NCBI RefSeq assembly: GCF_917563925.1
Contig: NZ_CAKJTJ010000003.1
Location: forward strand, 120,073-184,072
Direction: 5' to 3'
Source of the DNA: Sutcliffiella rhizosphaerae
GTDB lineage: Bacteria > Bacillota > Bacilli > Bacillales > Bacillaceae_I
Length of the DNA: 64,000 nt
In this document: piece by piece, positions 9,898 to 19,506 of the stretch
Layout: each line of letters starts with the position of its first letter
Numbering within the stretch: the stretch's first letter is position 1
The notes under the pieces: generated by a model
Told to the model about the DNA's origin: nothing
Seen by the model: only the letters and a program-made list of their open reading frames with translations
Database searches by the model: none
Translations under genes and position numbers: made by a program

Positions 9898-10605
9898 TTA
9901 TTCCGCCAGTTTCTCCAAATTGCCGTTTCTGTCCATCATGAACTTAGATGGAACATGTTCTTCTTCATCAAATAATACGAGTTTGCGTGCGCGGTTCATG
10001 ATCTTCATGAGTGTTTCGTAATCCTCTTGAACGGTTATTTGCTCTTCCTGCAGCTTTTGTACTCGTACTTCTAGTTCTTTGTTTGTACGTGCAAGTCCTT
10101 CGTTTTCCTTTACTAATCTCTCGTTTTCATGTTGTAGAGCGGTAGAATGAGCGTTTGAATGTTTCATGGTTTGTAAGAAACTGATGACTTGTTCCAGTGA
10201 CAGGTCGCTATTATTTCTCATTCCGTATGTTGCGGCTTTTCTTTCTACCCTAGTTTTAGGAACAGATATTGTCTGCCGCTCTTCGGATATGGGATTATCT
10301 AGGATTAATGGCAACTCCTCATCCACGATGGTTTCAGGTGGAGTATATAGCAGTTTTTTTGTTGGCTGTCCTAGGGCTCGTTGACGTTGTTTGCGCTGTT
10401 TCTTTGCTAATTGTAATGCTTTTTCATAATCATGGCGGACGACTGCGTTCCAGCGGAATCCACAAGCTGCCGATGTGCGGTTCAGTTTATCTCCCACTTC
10501 ATCAAATGCGTTTAGCTGGGTGCTGCCCTCTCTCACATGGCGAAGTACAGTTTCTGCCAATAATAAATCATTCTCTTCAGACCAAGCGTCTTGACGATCT
10601 TTCAT
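9898..10605 (-). CDS. rsfA: Prespore-specific transcriptional regulator RsfA
   Basis: A 235-residue protein with an N-terminal Myb/SANT-like DNA-binding domain ([26 protein letters not shown], about 4-60, with ACGFRWNAV as third helix) and a C-terminal coiled coil (about 140-205). RsfA modulates SigF-dependent genes in the forespore of B. subtilis (ywfN). I start at ATG 10605 because B. subtilis RsfA begins a few residues before the RQDAW motif; AAGGGAG lies 11 bases upstream. A start at 10665 would add 20 residues without a binding site. A possible forespore promoter lies at 10644-10673. Confidence 0.9.
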   Translation of the reverse strand: MKDRQDAWSEENDLLLAETVLRHVREGSTQLNAFDEVGDKLNRTSAACGFRWNAVVRHDYEKALQLAKKQRKQRQRALGQPTKKLLYTPPETIVDEELPLILDNPISEERQTISVPKTRVERKAATYGMRNNSDLSLEQVISFLQTMKHSNAHSTALQHENERLVKENEGLARTNKELEVRVQKLQEEQITVQEDYETLMKIMNRARKLVLFDEEEHVPSKFMMDRNGNLEKLAE

Positions 10606-10643
10606 CTCTAATCCAACTCCCTTATAATCATTCGTTCTGTCTA

Positions 10644-10673
10644 TATTTTGGACGAGAGAAAACATATTTATAC
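10644..10673 (-). promoter_or_regulatory. Possible SigF/SigG promoter of rsfA
   Basis: On the minus strand GTATA, an 18-bp spacer and CAAAATA resemble the forespore sigma boxes (GHATR and CATNMTA, one mismatch). This agrees with the SigF/SigG control known in B. subtilis. Confidence 0.35.
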
Positions 10674-10856
10674 ATATTCATAGAAAAAATTACTAGATTG
10701 TTATCTGTCGGGTTTTAGACAATTATCACATGTAAATCAACTTGCATTGTTTTTTGAATCCCTGTAAAATACCATTTAGTTAAAGACTGTTTTTAAGGAA
10801 CTGGAAAAAAGAGCAAAGTGAAGATATTCACTTTTTAGATAGAAAGGTGTAGAACC

Positions 10857-11081
10857 ATGGCAAATGAGTTTCGCATTTGTGATGACTGCGATGCAACCAA
10901 TGTGAAAACGTTAGTTCCGAAGCTAAAAAAAGTGGATGAACAAGCGTGTTTGGAAGTAGGCTGTCAATCCTATTGTGGACCCGGAAGAAAAAAGGCGTTT
11001 GCATTTGTAAACAATCGCCCGCTTTCTGCTCCCACAGAAGATGAACTGATAGAAAAAATCATGAAGAAATTAAAAAAATAG
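10857..11081 (+). CDS. Small DUF1450 (YuzB-like) protein
   Basis: A 74-residue protein with five cysteines: C8 and C11 in CDDC, then C31, C36 and C40 in [10 protein letters not shown], followed by [16 protein letters not shown]. This is the conserved block of the DUF1450 family, which has a thioredoxin-like look but no proven function. The start follows GAAAGGTG nine bases upstream. It lies alone between rsfA (divergent) and ywfO, with 155 bp to the latter. The cysteine spacing suggests redox or metal binding, which is inference only. Confidence 0.8.
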   Translation: MANEFRICDDCDATNVKTLVPKLKKVDEQACLEVGCQSYCGPGRKKAFAFVNNRPLSAPTEDELIEKIMKKLKK

Positions 11082-11236
11082 GAAATCGCCTCTGTCTTCG
11101 TGCAAAGGTGATTTTTTATTCGCGATAAGGGTACCAACATAATAGGATCCCAAAAATCCATCTCTTTTCTTGTAAAATTTTTACGATATAATAGAAACTA
11201 GATAAATATTATGCCGAAGATAAAGAGGTCAAAAGA

Positions 11237-12535
11237 ATGAGTTATGCTACGGAAAAATTAAGTGAAGAAAAGGTGTTTAAGGATCCCGTTCATCGATATG
11301 TACATGTTCGGGATAGGGTTGTTTGGGACTTAATAGGTACCATGGAATTCCAACGTCTGCGTCGGATCCGTCAACTTGGGACAACCTATTTGACATTTCA
11401 TGGAGCAGAGCATAGTCGTCTGAACCACTCTTTAGGTGTTTATGAAATTGTGCGGCGCATAATTGATGACGGCTTTGAAGGACGACCAGATTGGAATCCA
11501 GATGATCGACTTTTATGTTTATGTGCAGCCCTCTTGCATGATTTAGGGCATGGGCCGTTTTCTCATTCTTTTGAGAAAGTATTCCACCTTGACCATGAAG
11601 ATTTCACGCAGGCGATTATTCTTGGTGATACGGAAGTAAATGCAGTACTTCGTAATGTTAACAAAAATTTTCCCAAAGATGTTGCTGAGGTTATAGCCAA
11701 AACATACAAAAACAAATTGGTAGTCAGCATGATATCCAGTCAGATTGATGCCGACAGAATGGATTATCTTCAGCGAGATGCTTATTTTACAGGGGTCAGC
11801 TACGGACATTTTGATATGGAAAGAATACTTCGTGTAATGCGTCCCCGTGAGGATCAGGTAGTCATTAAATCGAGCGGAATGCATGCGGTTGAAGACTATA
11901 TCATGAGCCGCTACCAGATGTACTGGCAAGTGTACTTCCATCCAGTTACAAGAAGCGCGGAAGTTATTTTGACGAAAATTTTACACAGAGCAAAGCAGTT
12001 GTATGCAGAAAATTACACATTTAAATATCAACCGGTTCATTTTTATTCTCTTTTTGATGAAAAAATCTCACTTAAAGACTACATAAAGCTTGATGAAGCA
12101 GTGATTATGTATTATTTCCAGTCATGGCAAGAGGAAGAAGATTCGATATTAAGTGACTTATGTCGACGATTTATGAACAGGAATTTGTTTAAATACGTCG
12201 AATTTAATCCTAATAAGCAAATGATGGACTTGATGGAACTCACCAGTCTCTTTAAAAAGGCAGGCATTGATCCAGCCTATTATTTAGTGGTTGATTCCTC
12301 CTCCGACCTTCCATACGACTTTTACCGTCCTGGAGAAGAAGAGGAACGTTTACCTATTCACCTCGTCATGCCAAACGGGGAAGTACGCGAACTTTCAAGA
12401 GAATCAGAGATTGTTGACGCCATTTCAGGAAAAAGAAGAACCGATCACAAGCTTTATTTTCCATTAGATATGCTAGAAGATGTTTCAACCAAGAAGTCCA
12501 CAAAAAATAAAATTAGAGAGATACTAGGATTTTAG
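11237..12535 (+). CDS. ywfO: HD-domain phosphohydrolase YwfO
   Basis: A 432-residue HD-superfamily protein. The N-terminal KVFKDPVHRYVHV and MEFQRLRRIRQLG are typical of the dGTPase-like YwfO group. Metal ligands are visible in HSRLNHSLGVYE (His64), LLHDLGHGPFSHSFE (His101-Asp102 and His106) and QIDADRMDYLQRDAYFTG. Related enzymes hydrolyse dNTPs to nucleosides and triphosphate. The C-terminal third lacks a known motif. The start has AAAGAGGTCAAAAGA before ATG. ywgA follows 30 bp downstream and is probably co-transcribed; the pair ends at the terminator 13077-13117. Confidence 0.9.
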   Translation: MSYATEKLSEEKVFKDPVHRYVHVRDRVVWDLIGTMEFQRLRRIRQLGTTYLTFHGAEHSRLNHSLGVYEIVRRIIDDGFEGRPDWNPDDRLLCLCAALLHDLGHGPFSHSFEKVFHLDHEDFTQAIILGDTEVNAVLRNVNKNFPKDVAEVIAKTYKNKLVVSMISSQIDADRMDYLQRDAYFTGVSYGHFDMERILRVMRPREDQVVIKSSGMHAVEDYIMSRYQMYWQVYFHPVTRSAEVILTKILHRAKQLYAENYTFKYQPVHFYSLFDEKISLKDYIKLDEAVIMYYFQSWQEEEDSILSDLCRRFMNRNLFKYVEFNPNKQMMDLMELTSLFKKAGIDPAYYLVVDSSSDLPYDFYRPGEEEERLPIHLVMPNGEVRELSRESEIVDAISGKRRTDHKLYFPLDMLEDVSTKKSTKNKIREILGF

Positions 12536-12565
12536 GCAACGGCTTACGTTAGGAGATGAAGGGGT

Positions 12566-13072
12566 TTGTTGACAGATCACGCAAAATTAATGAAGGTGTT
12601 TGCTTCAGCAGGAGAAGTCATCGGAAGAAAAAAACTACAAAAAATGGTATACATCGCAAAAAAGCTAAACTACCCATTCTATGAAAAATACAATTTTCAT
12701 TTCTATGGACCATACTCAGAAGAGGTAACATTGCGAGTAGAAGAACTATGCAATCTAGGATTCCTAAGTGAGCTAAAAGAAAACAAAGGCGGCTATTCCC
12801 AATATCGCTACAGCCTCACTGAAAATGGTGAGGAATTTCTAACTCACTACGACCTAGAGATGCCATTCTTAAATGAATGCATGACCAAAATGAACGAACA
12901 AAGCTCACGTTTCTTAGAGCTAGTATCCACCGTACTTTTCTTTGAAAACCTGCCAAAGGACGAAGTAAAAGACAAAGTATACACCCTTAAAAGCAAACAA
13001 CGCTACACAGAAGAAGAAGTAGAAGAAGCATACAATTACATTGAACAGCTGCGTTCATGTATCCAAAATTAA
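12566..13072 (+). CDS. ywgA: YwgA family protein
   Basis: A 168-residue protein resembling B. subtilis YwgA, with KKLQKMVYIAKKLNYPF near the N-terminus and YNFHFYGPYSEEV at about 40. This layout recalls the Panacea/DUF4065 type of winged-helix fold, although the role of YwgA is unknown. The start is a TTG (12566, or the adjacent TTG 12569) behind AGGAGATGAAGGGG. It follows ywfO by 30 bp, so one mRNA is likely. The C-terminal part is a charged helix (YTEEEVEEAYNYIEQL). Confidence 0.82.
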   Translation: MLTDHAKLMKVFASAGEVIGRKKLQKMVYIAKKLNYPFYEKYNFHFYGPYSEEVTLRVEELCNLGFLSELKENKGGYSQYRYSLTENGEEFLTHYDLEMPFLNECMTKMNEQSSRFLELVSTVLFFENLPKDEVKDKVYTLKSKQRYTEEEVEEAYNYIEQLRSCIQN

Positions 13073-13076
13073 ATTC

Positions 13077-13117
13077 AAAAGGTCCGAGAGAATAGTGGGA
13101 TTCTCTCGGGCCTTTTA
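13077..13117 (+). terminator. Terminator of ywfO-ywgA
   Basis: AAAAGGTCCGAGAGAA pairs with TTCTCTCGGGCCTTTT around an 8-base loop. Confidence 0.9.
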
Positions 13118-13219
13118 TAATTGGTAGCTTTCAATGGATAGAGCAAAATCAGCGGTTCAGGGATGCGTGCCCTAGGTGATGGGTATTCCTTTAATTGGAA
13201 ATGAGTGAATTCTAGCATG

Positions 13220-13990
13220 AAAACTCCAAATAACAGCTGCGACTCTTGAAATTTCAATTGAAGAGCCACCCAAATGATCAATATATCGAAAAATCTGTTG
13301 AATCTATCTAAAAACACCAGGAAAATATCGAAAAACATCTCAAAAATATCGATAACTCCTCTGAAACTATCGAAACAGCTGTTTCATCTGCTCAGGAGTG
13401 GCATGCTCCAGCCCAAAAATGCTCACTAAAATTGAAAATCTCTAAATCCCTGCATAAAATCTCCAAATAATCAGTCGAAATCACTAAATCCTAACTCGAA
13501 ATCTCCAAATAACTATCTGAAATCACCAAATAGAAGCTGTGGCTTTTCAAATTCCAATTGAAGAGCCATCCAAATGATCAATATATCGAAAAATCTGTTG
13601 AATCTATCCAAAAGCACCAGGAAAATATCGAAAATCCTTCTGAAAATATCGAAAAATCTCTCAAAAATATCGATAACTCCTCTGAAACTATCGAAACAGC
13701 TGTTTCATCTGCTCAGGAGCGGCGTTCCCCAGCCCAAAAATGCTCACTAAAATTGGAAATCTCTAAATCCTGGCATAGAATCTCCAAATAATTAGCCGAA
13801 ATCACTAAATCCCGACTCAAAATCTCCAAATAACTTCCGAAATCTCCAAATAACAGCTGCGGCACTTCAAATTCCGATGGATGAGCCACCTCAATGATCA
13901 AAATATCGATAACTCCCCTGAAACCTTCGATACTTCCGCTTCATCGACTAATGGGCATCGAGCTCCAGTCGGTAAATGTCCTTTTAATTT
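13220..13990. repeat. Composite repeat region: two ~300-320 bp copies plus a partial third, built of 21-bp units
   Basis: Copy 1 (about 13225-13510) and copy 2 (about 13525-13850) share their order of elements; a shortened third copy runs to about 13990. Inside each copy, TATCGAAAA-type units start every 21 bp (13284, 13305, 13326, 13347, 13368 in copy 1; 13584 to 13689 in six steps in copy 2). AAATCTCCAAATA-type units also start every 21 bp (13436, 13457, 13478, 13499, 13520; and 13757, 13778, 13799, 13820, 13840). Copy 2 has one more TATCG unit than copy 1. No credible gene lies in 13118-14051. Confidence 0.85.
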
Positions 13991-14051
13991 GAAAATCCCC
14001 ATCTAAAATCGTTCGTTACCTTACCGTGATAATCACTAGCATAGAGGACGC

Positions 14052-14237
14052 TTATTGATCGCTTAGGCGCTTTCCGCCAACTGCGTAGTGTCCTTTTGTC
14101 ATTTCTTCGATAAACACGACAATTTTTTCTTCTGGGGCACCTGTGGTTTCACTTACGGCGGCGGTTACTTTTTCTACTAATGCTTTCTTTTGTTCTTCGT
14201 TGCGGCCTTCTAGCATTTTTACTGTTACATATGGCAT
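14052..14237 (-). CDS. ywhB: 4-oxalocrotonate tautomerase family enzyme YwhB
   Basis: A 61-residue tautomerase starting MPYVTVKMLEGR; after Met removal Pro1 is the catalytic general base of the 4-OT superfamily. The rest (EEQKKALVEKVTAAV, VVFIEEM) fits the hexameric two-strand one-helix fold. YwhB of B. subtilis tautomerises phenylenolpyruvate and 2-hydroxymuconate in vitro, but its natural substrate is not known. The start follows AAAGGAGCG. It converges on the repeat region and is divergent from ywhD. Confidence 0.92.
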   Translation of the reverse strand: MPYVTVKMLEGRNEEQKKALVEKVTAAVSETTGAPEEKIVVFIEEMTKGHYAVGGKRLSDQ

Positions 14238-14411
14238 GTTTTTTCGCTCCTTTAAACTTCTATTGTTTTTTCATCTCTCATAAATTATTGTATAATTACA
14301 GGAAAAGCGCAAGAGAGACCGGACTTGCCGGCCTCTGTTTACATGGTTCTTTTTTTAGCGAGGTATATGTGAAAAAGTCATGTACATAAACGGTAAGGGG
14401 GCAATTGAGAA

Positions 14412-14927
14412 ATGGATCAAGAAAAGAAAAAGAAGCCGATTGGTTTTAATATTATAAAAAATGACCCTACAGATGGTCATGGAGGCTTTGGGATTGGTGC
14501 TCTTAGTCTGGATAATGTATCGCCTGTTTTCGTTGATGTTGTAGGCGGAGATGCGTTTGTGGATATCGGTGCGATGCATGCACGAAGTTCGGTAGAGCGC
14601 GGCATAAAATTTTTGCCTAATAAAGAGGATGTTCCAAATGGAAAACCTTACTGGCTGGTATGGGTGACGATCGACCGCAAGCAAGAGGGACCATATTATG
14701 CTGGAGTAACGGCTTGTGAGATGACAGTGGACCGTGAAATTAGGAGAGGGTATAAATCTTTGCCGGAGCATGTAAACAAAATGGATAAATCAATGAAACG
14801 TCACATTATGGTTGCCCATATGGATGACCGTTCTAAGACTATTTTGAAGGACTATTTAGTAGGCCATGATCAAGGCATGTGGGATCGTGCAACAGATGAC
14901 CTTAAACAGCAGTTGGAAACCAATTAA
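14412..14927 (+). CDS. ywhD: YwhD family protein
   Basis: A 171-residue protein recognised as YwhD by FNIIKNDPTDGHGGFG near the N-terminus and by DVVGGDAFVDIGAMHARS. It is conserved in Bacillaceae; function unknown. It has no signal peptide or membrane segment and a charged C-terminal half. AAGGGGGCAATTGAGAA precedes the ATG. It converges on pbpG, sharing the bidirectional terminator at 15057-15090, in the order ywhB-ywhD-pbpG known from B. subtilis. Confidence 0.88.
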   Translation: MDQEKKKKPIGFNIIKNDPTDGHGGFGIGALSLDNVSPVFVDVVGGDAFVDIGAMHARSSVERGIKFLPNKEDVPNGKPYWLVWVTIDRKQEGPYYAGVTACEMTVDREIRRGYKSLPEHVNKMDKSMKRHIMVAHMDDRSKTILKDYLVGHDQGMWDRATDDLKQQLETN

Positions 14928-15056
14928 ATTGTCAAGGGGTTATGGAAAATAAAGATGTGACATTTTTTTGAATGTTCGTCATTACCTACTTGAGTTATTT
15001 CGACAAAGAAAGTAAACTAAATCTACATGTGTAGAACACATGGGAACTAGGACACT

Positions 15057-15090
15057 AAAAACCCCGGGAGATATTTCTCCCGGGGTTTTT
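15057..15090. terminator. Bidirectional terminator between ywhD and pbpG
   Basis: AAAAACCCCGGGAGA pairs perfectly with the mirrored CTCCCGGGGTTTTT around a short loop. Confidence 0.92.
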
Positions 15091-15125
15091 AACTTATATT
15101 CAGGTGTTGCCCCTTCCACCATTCC

Positions 15126-17195
15126 TTACAACCAAGGAACAAGCCTTCTCCACCATTTCTTTGGAGCTTCCTCAAGGTTAGGCTCTGTTGGCGATGAATC
15201 CTCTTCGATGTCTTTCAAATGAGCCATGCAGTACTCTGTGGGCTCTGTACCTTTCAAATAGAAACTCATTCTAGATACAGGGCAGTCGCTTGTGGCAAGA
15301 AGACCTGTTTGCGGGTTGACACTAACGCCGATAACGCCATCTGTGGGAGCAAAGGTTACCACTGATTTTTTTTCAAGGGCACGTTCCATGAAACTGGCCC
15401 ACACATCTTTGGCATAGTGCTTTTCGGCTGTTAGGGTGATGGATTTTTCCCTGTCGTAGCCAGTCCAGACGGCACTGACTAGCTGGGGGGTGTATCCTAT
15501 CATCCAGCTGTCGGTTTCTGTGGATCCGGATTTTCCTGCATAAGGACGAGTCAGTTGCTCACGAATCGAGTTGCCTGTTACAGCCATGTAACCATTTAAC
15601 GCAGGATCAAATGTCCCAGTCATCATGTGGTTGAGAACGAAGGTCACATCAGGATCCAATAGTTGCTTCGTCTTTTTTTCCCGTTCAAAAAGTATTTCGC
15701 CACGATAGTTCACAATTTTCTCGATGAATACTGGCTGAACTTCTTTTCCACCATTTGCGAACATACTATATGCGTTTGCCATATCCAGTACCCGAACAGG
15801 AGAGGTACCAAGAGCCAGGGAAGGAACTGGCTTTATTTTAGAATCTATGCCAAGTTCAATAGCTTGATCGGTCAGTTCTTTTTCTCCTAGCAAAAGATGT
15901 GTTTTCACCGCATACACATTATCAGATAAAGGAAGTGCTTGCATCATCGTTATCAGATCATTTGCATAGTAGTTGTTGAAATTATGAGGGGTATAGGTCG
16001 AGCGCCCCTCATCCACCTGGAATGTGGTCACTTCACTGCGAAACCCGGTGGAAGGGGTGAAGCCTTCCTCCAGTGCGCGATAATAAAGCAGTGGCTTAAA
16101 AGTTGAACCTGGCTGCCGCTCTGCCTGTGTGACGCGGTTGTATGGACTATCTTCATAGTTTCGACCACCAACCAAGGCAAGTACCCTTCCTGTTTTCGGT
16201 TCCATGGCAACGAACCCTACCTGCATGTCCGATTCAGGATTGAATATATTGTTTATTTCCTCTTCAGCAATTGCCTGGAGATTGGCATCCAACGTTGTGT
16301 AAATGTGAAGTCCACCCATTTCCAGTTCTTTCTGCAAGCCCAATTCATGCCGCACAACAGCTCTGACAGCATCTTGAAAATAAGGGGCCATGTATTCTTT
16401 CGGCAAATGTTCGCGATTACCGTAGACGAGTGGTTTTTCTAAAGCTTGGGCAGCTTCATCCTTCGTCAGAGAACCATTGTCCACCATAGATTGGAGAACG
16501 ACTTTTTGTCGGGATAATGCGCGATCTTCATCAGAGAATGGCGAGAAAACGCTCGGGCCTTTCGGGATGCCTGCGATCATGCTTGCCTCTGAAAGGCTAA
16601 GATCTTTGGCAGGTTTGTTAAAATAATAATAGGATGCCGCTTCAATGCCGTAAGCGCCATGCCCATAATAAATCGTATTTAGATAGCCTTCCAGAATTTC
16701 TTCTTTGGAATAATTGGCTTCAATCCGTATCGTATAAAGTGCTTCCTCAAGCTTTCTTTTCCACGTTTTATCATGCACTAAAAAAAGATTACGTGCATAC
16801 TGCTGGGAAATCGTACTTGCTCCTTGCACCTTTGAGCGTGCTTTTATATCGGCAAGAAGGGCACCAACTATCCGTTTTGGATCAAATCCGTGGTGGCTGA
16901 AAAAACGCCTATCTTCTACCGCAACTGTGGCATCAATTAAAAAAGGGGATATGTCATCAAGTTCGACCCAATAACGCTTTTCCCCACTATGGGCCTCCCC
17001 AATAATGGCCCCATCTTTGCTATAAATAATCGAGGATTGTGTGACAGAAAGGGGAGGAGCACCCTTTGATTTTGCATATATCCAAACACCGCCTATCAGA
17101 AGAAAGAAAGAGATTGATAGGATAACGCCAATAAAAACGGCTGCACGTAGAACCTTCTTTAGTTGTTGAAAACGGTCATTTGTCATTAACTCCAT
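15126..17195 (-). CDS. pbpG: Class A penicillin-binding protein PbpG (PBP2d)
   Basis: A bifunctional peptidoglycan glycosyltransferase/transpeptidase of about 689 residues. One membrane anchor lies near 18-42. Glycosyltransferase motifs are EDRRFFSHHGFD, GASTISQQYARN and the RKLEEALY block. Transpeptidase motifs are the STFK of RQPGSTFKPLL (active-site Ser), SDN in LPLSDNVYAVK, and KSGST in place of KTG. In B. subtilis PbpG (ywhE) acts in the forespore with PbpF during cortex and germ-cell-wall synthesis. I use ATG 17195; the binding site AAGGGGG is about 12 bases off, and ATG 17186 is an alternative. A candidate SigF/SigG promoter lies at 17238-17267. Confidence 0.93.
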   Translation of the reverse strand: MELMTNDRFQQLKKVLRAAVFIGVILSISFFLLIGGVWIYAKSKGAPPLSVTQSSIIYSKDGAIIGEAHSGEKRYWVELDDISPFLIDATVAVEDRRFFSHHGFDPKRIVGALLADIKARSKVQGASTISQQYARNLFLVHDKTWKRKLEEALYTIRIEANYSKEEILEGYLNTIYYGHGAYGIEAASYYYFNKPAKDLSLSEASMIAGIPKGPSVFSPFSDEDRALSRQKVVLQSMVDNGSLTKDEAAQALEKPLVYGNREHLPKEYMAPYFQDAVRAVVRHELGLQKELEMGGLHIYTTLDANLQAIAEEEINNIFNPESDMQVGFVAMEPKTGRVLALVGGRNYEDSPYNRVTQAERQPGSTFKPLLYYRALEEGFTPSTGFRSEVTTFQVDEGRSTYTPHNFNNYYANDLITMMQALPLSDNVYAVKTHLLLGEKELTDQAIELGIDSKIKPVPSLALGTSPVRVLDMANAYSMFANGGKEVQPVFIEKIVNYRGEILFEREKKTKQLLDPDVTFVLNHMMTGTFDPALNGYMAVTGNSIREQLTRPYAGKSGSTETDSWMIGYTPQLVSAVWTGYDREKSITLTAEKHYAKDVWASFMERALEKKSVVTFAPTDGVIGVSVNPQTGLLATSDCPVSRMSFYLKGTEPTEYCMAHLKDIEEDSSPTEPNLEEAPKKWWRRLVPWL

Positions 17196-17237
17196 CTTAT
17201 TCTCTATCCCCCTTATCTGTGGCATATTAGTAGTACT

Positions 17238-17267
17238 TATTATGAAAATCTTTATCCCTTTTTAAAC
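17238..17267 (-). promoter_or_regulatory. Possible SigF/SigG promoter of pbpG
   Basis: On the minus strand CATAATA fits the forespore -10 consensus CATNMTA exactly. GTTTA, 18 bp upstream, matches GHATR at four of five positions. Confidence 0.4.
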
Positions 17268-17447
17268 ATTTATGAAAAAATTAATTTTTCTCTTGTATTT
17301 TTGCTAGAATCATCTATACTTTTTTCTTGATGTTTCATTTCTAACCGTTAGGGAACGATAAAAAACGAGCCTTTTTTTAAAGTAAGCAATTTACGCTTTT
17401 GGCAGCAAAATAGATAGAACACTAAATGTGAAGGGAATGTTGTACAC

Positions 17448-18275
17448 ATGGAATTATGGTACACAGAATATCAAACGAAAAACTTCGGAATCACAGCGAA
17501 AATTAAACGCACTTTACATACAGAGCAAACAGAATTCCAGAAACTTGATATGGTAGAAACAGAAGAATTCGGTAACATGCTAGTATTGGACGGCATGGTT
17601 ATGACAACGCAAAAGGACGAGTTTGTCTACCATGAGATGGTGGCGCATGTTCCATTATTTACGCATCCTAACCCAGAGAACGTATTGGTTGTTGGTGGTG
17701 GAGACGGTGGAGTTATCCGTGAAGTATTAAAGCACCCTAGCGTGAAAAAAGCGACTCTTGTTGAAATTGACGGAAAAGTAATCGAGTATTCTAAAAAATA
17801 CTTACCAGAAATTGCTGGTGAGTTGGAAAATGAGCGTGTAGAAGTGAAGGTTGGCGACGGCTTCATGCACATTGCAGAAAGCCACAATAAATATGACGTA
17901 ATCATGGTAGACTCCACAGAACCTGTCGGACCGGCTGTTAATCTTTTTACAAAAGGATTTTATGCAGGAATCTCTAAAGCTTTGAAAGAAGATGGCGTAT
18001 TTGTTGCACAAACAGACAACCCTTGGTTCACCCCAAAGTTGATTACAAATGTTCAACGTGATGTTCGCGAAATCTTCCCGATAACGCGCCTTTACATTGC
18101 TAACATTCCTACTTACCCAAGCGGAATGTGGACATTCACAATCGGATCCAAAAAGCATGATCCTTTAGAAGTAAGTGAAGACCGCTTTCATGAAATCGAT
18201 ACAAAATATTACACGAAAGAATTACACAAAGCTGCCTTTGCATTGCCAAAGTTTGTAGCTGACTTAGTGAAGTAA
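17448..18275 (+). CDS. speE: Spermidine synthase
   Basis: A 275-residue polyamine aminopropyltransferase that transfers aminopropyl from decarboxylated S-adenosylmethionine to putrescine. It starts [19 protein letters not shown] and has the nucleotide-binding [12 protein letters not shown] (about 83-94) and the DSTEPVGPA motif with the expected catalytic Asp. QTDNPWF and [10 protein letters not shown] are family hallmarks. The start follows AAGGGAATG. speB follows after 66 bp, so the two enzymes making putrescine from agmatine and then spermidine share an operon closed by the terminator at 19231. Confidence 0.96.
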   Translation: MELWYTEYQTKNFGITAKIKRTLHTEQTEFQKLDMVETEEFGNMLVLDGMVMTTQKDEFVYHEMVAHVPLFTHPNPENVLVVGGGDGGVIREVLKHPSVKKATLVEIDGKVIEYSKKYLPEIAGELENERVEVKVGDGFMHIAESHNKYDVIMVDSTEPVGPAVNLFTKGFYAGISKALKEDGVFVAQTDNPWFTPKLITNVQRDVREIFPITRLYIANIPTYPSGMWTFTIGSKKHDPLEVSEDRFHEIDTKYYTKELHKAAFALPKFVADLVK

Positions 18276-18341
18276 TGTAGATGGGGAGGCTGACCCAGCA
18301 TACAGAGGGACCAGTCTCCTTTATTGAAGGAGGAAATCACC

Positions 18342-19214
18342 ATGCGTTTTGATGAAGCTTATTCTGGTAATGTATTTATCAAAAGTCACCCTAACTTTGA
18401 AGAAAGTCAGGTAGTTATATATGGCATGCCGATGGATTGGACAGTAAGCTACCGTCCAGGCTCTCGTTTTGGCCCGGCACGTATTCGTGAAGTATCTATC
18501 GGACTTGAAGAATACAGTCCATATTTAGATCGTGAGTTAGAGGAAGTCAAATACTATGATGCGGGTGACATTCCCCTTCCATTTGGCAATCCACAAAAAA
18601 GCATAGAGATGATTGAAGAGTATGTGGACGATTTGTTGGATAGTGGGAAGATTCCACTTGGTATCGGAGGAGAACACCTTGTATCCTGGCCAGTAATCAA
18701 AGCTATGTACAAAAAATATCCCGACCTAGCCATCATTCATATGGACGCACATACAGACCTTCGTGATGATTATGAAGGTGAACCGCTTTCCCATTCCACA
18801 CCTATCAAGAAAGCAGCTAACCTAATTGGACCTACCAATGTCTACTCATTCGGAATTCGTTCTGGCATGAAAGAAGAATTCCAATGGGCGAAAGAAGTCG
18901 GCATGCACATTTCCAAATTCGAAGTGCTTGAGCCGCTAAAGGAAATCCTGCCAACACTAGCTGGACGTCCGGTATATGTAACAATCGACATTGATGTTCT
19001 GGATCCTGCACATGCGCCAGGAACAGGTACTGTCGATTGTGGCGGTATCACATCCCGTGAACTACTTGCCTCCATTCATGCTATCGCAGGCTCTAGTGTG
19101 AATGTAGTTGGAGCAGACCTTGTAGAAGTAGCACCAATTTATGATAATTCCGAACAAACTGCTAACACAGCAAGTAAGCTCATTCGTGAAATGATCTTAG
19201 GTTGGGTAAAATAA
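18342..19214 (+). CDS. speB: Agmatinase
   Basis: A 290-residue ureohydrolase that splits agmatine into putrescine and urea using two Mn ions. Metal ligands are visible: His112 in GGEHL, Asp135-His137-Asp139 in HMDAHTDLRDD, and the two Asp of TIDIDVLDPAHAPGTGT. The length equals B. subtilis SpeB. ATG 18342 is chosen because AAGGAGG lies seven bases before it; a GTG-type start at 18324 has no binding site. An imperfect hairpin (GGAGGCTGA with CCAGTCTCC) fills the gap to speE and may protect or process the mRNA, which is inference. Confidence 0.96.
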   Translation: MRFDEAYSGNVFIKSHPNFEESQVVIYGMPMDWTVSYRPGSRFGPARIREVSIGLEEYSPYLDRELEEVKYYDAGDIPLPFGNPQKSIEMIEEYVDDLLDSGKIPLGIGGEHLVSWPVIKAMYKKYPDLAIIHMDAHTDLRDDYEGEPLSHSTPIKKAANLIGPTNVYSFGIRSGMKEEFQWAKEVGMHISKFEVLEPLKEILPTLAGRPVYVTIDIDVLDPAHAPGTGTVDCGGITSRELLASIHAIAGSSVNVVGADLVEVAPIYDNSEQTANTASKLIREMILGWVK

Positions 19215-19230
19215 CCCATCAAGTTGTGGT

Positions 19231-19265
19231 GCCCCGTTTCCTTGTTAAGGAGGCGGGGTTTTTCT
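19231..19265 (+). terminator. Terminator of speE-speB
   Basis: CCCCGTTTCCTT pairs with AAGGAGGCGGGG around a 3-base loop, followed by T residues. Confidence 0.88.
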
Positions 19266-19352
19266 TAGATCTAATGCCGATGACGCCCAAAACCTCAAAA
19301 ATTAAAAAGCACACATACACAAACTTACGTCCCCTTGAATTCCTCAATCAAC

Positions 19353-19380
19353 TTGTTTTATACTATTAAGGTTATAGAAT
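19353..19380 (+). promoter_or_regulatory. Candidate promoter of ywiB-argS
   Basis: TTGTTT, 16-bp spacer, TAGAAT. A hairpin of GGGAAAGT and ACTTTTCC (19448-19482) lies in the resulting leader without a T run. Confidence 0.35.
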
Positions 19381-19506
19381 TGTATATATGGGTTGTTTAC
19401 GCAAACTTTATAAGAAACTCGTAATTATGCAATATGATAAAAATAAAGGGAAAGTTTTAGGCGAAGCCCGACTTTTCCTAGTTGATAAAAAAGGATGTGC
19501 ATCCCG

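Noticed and set aside
13558..13791. 77-codon plus-strand frame in the composite repeat
   Set aside because: Product is a low-complexity reading of the 21-bp units (IEKSLKNI-like) without binding site.
19267..19506. T-box leader before ywiB-argS
   Set aside because: No T-box sequence or terminator/antiterminator pair; only a small hairpin without T run.
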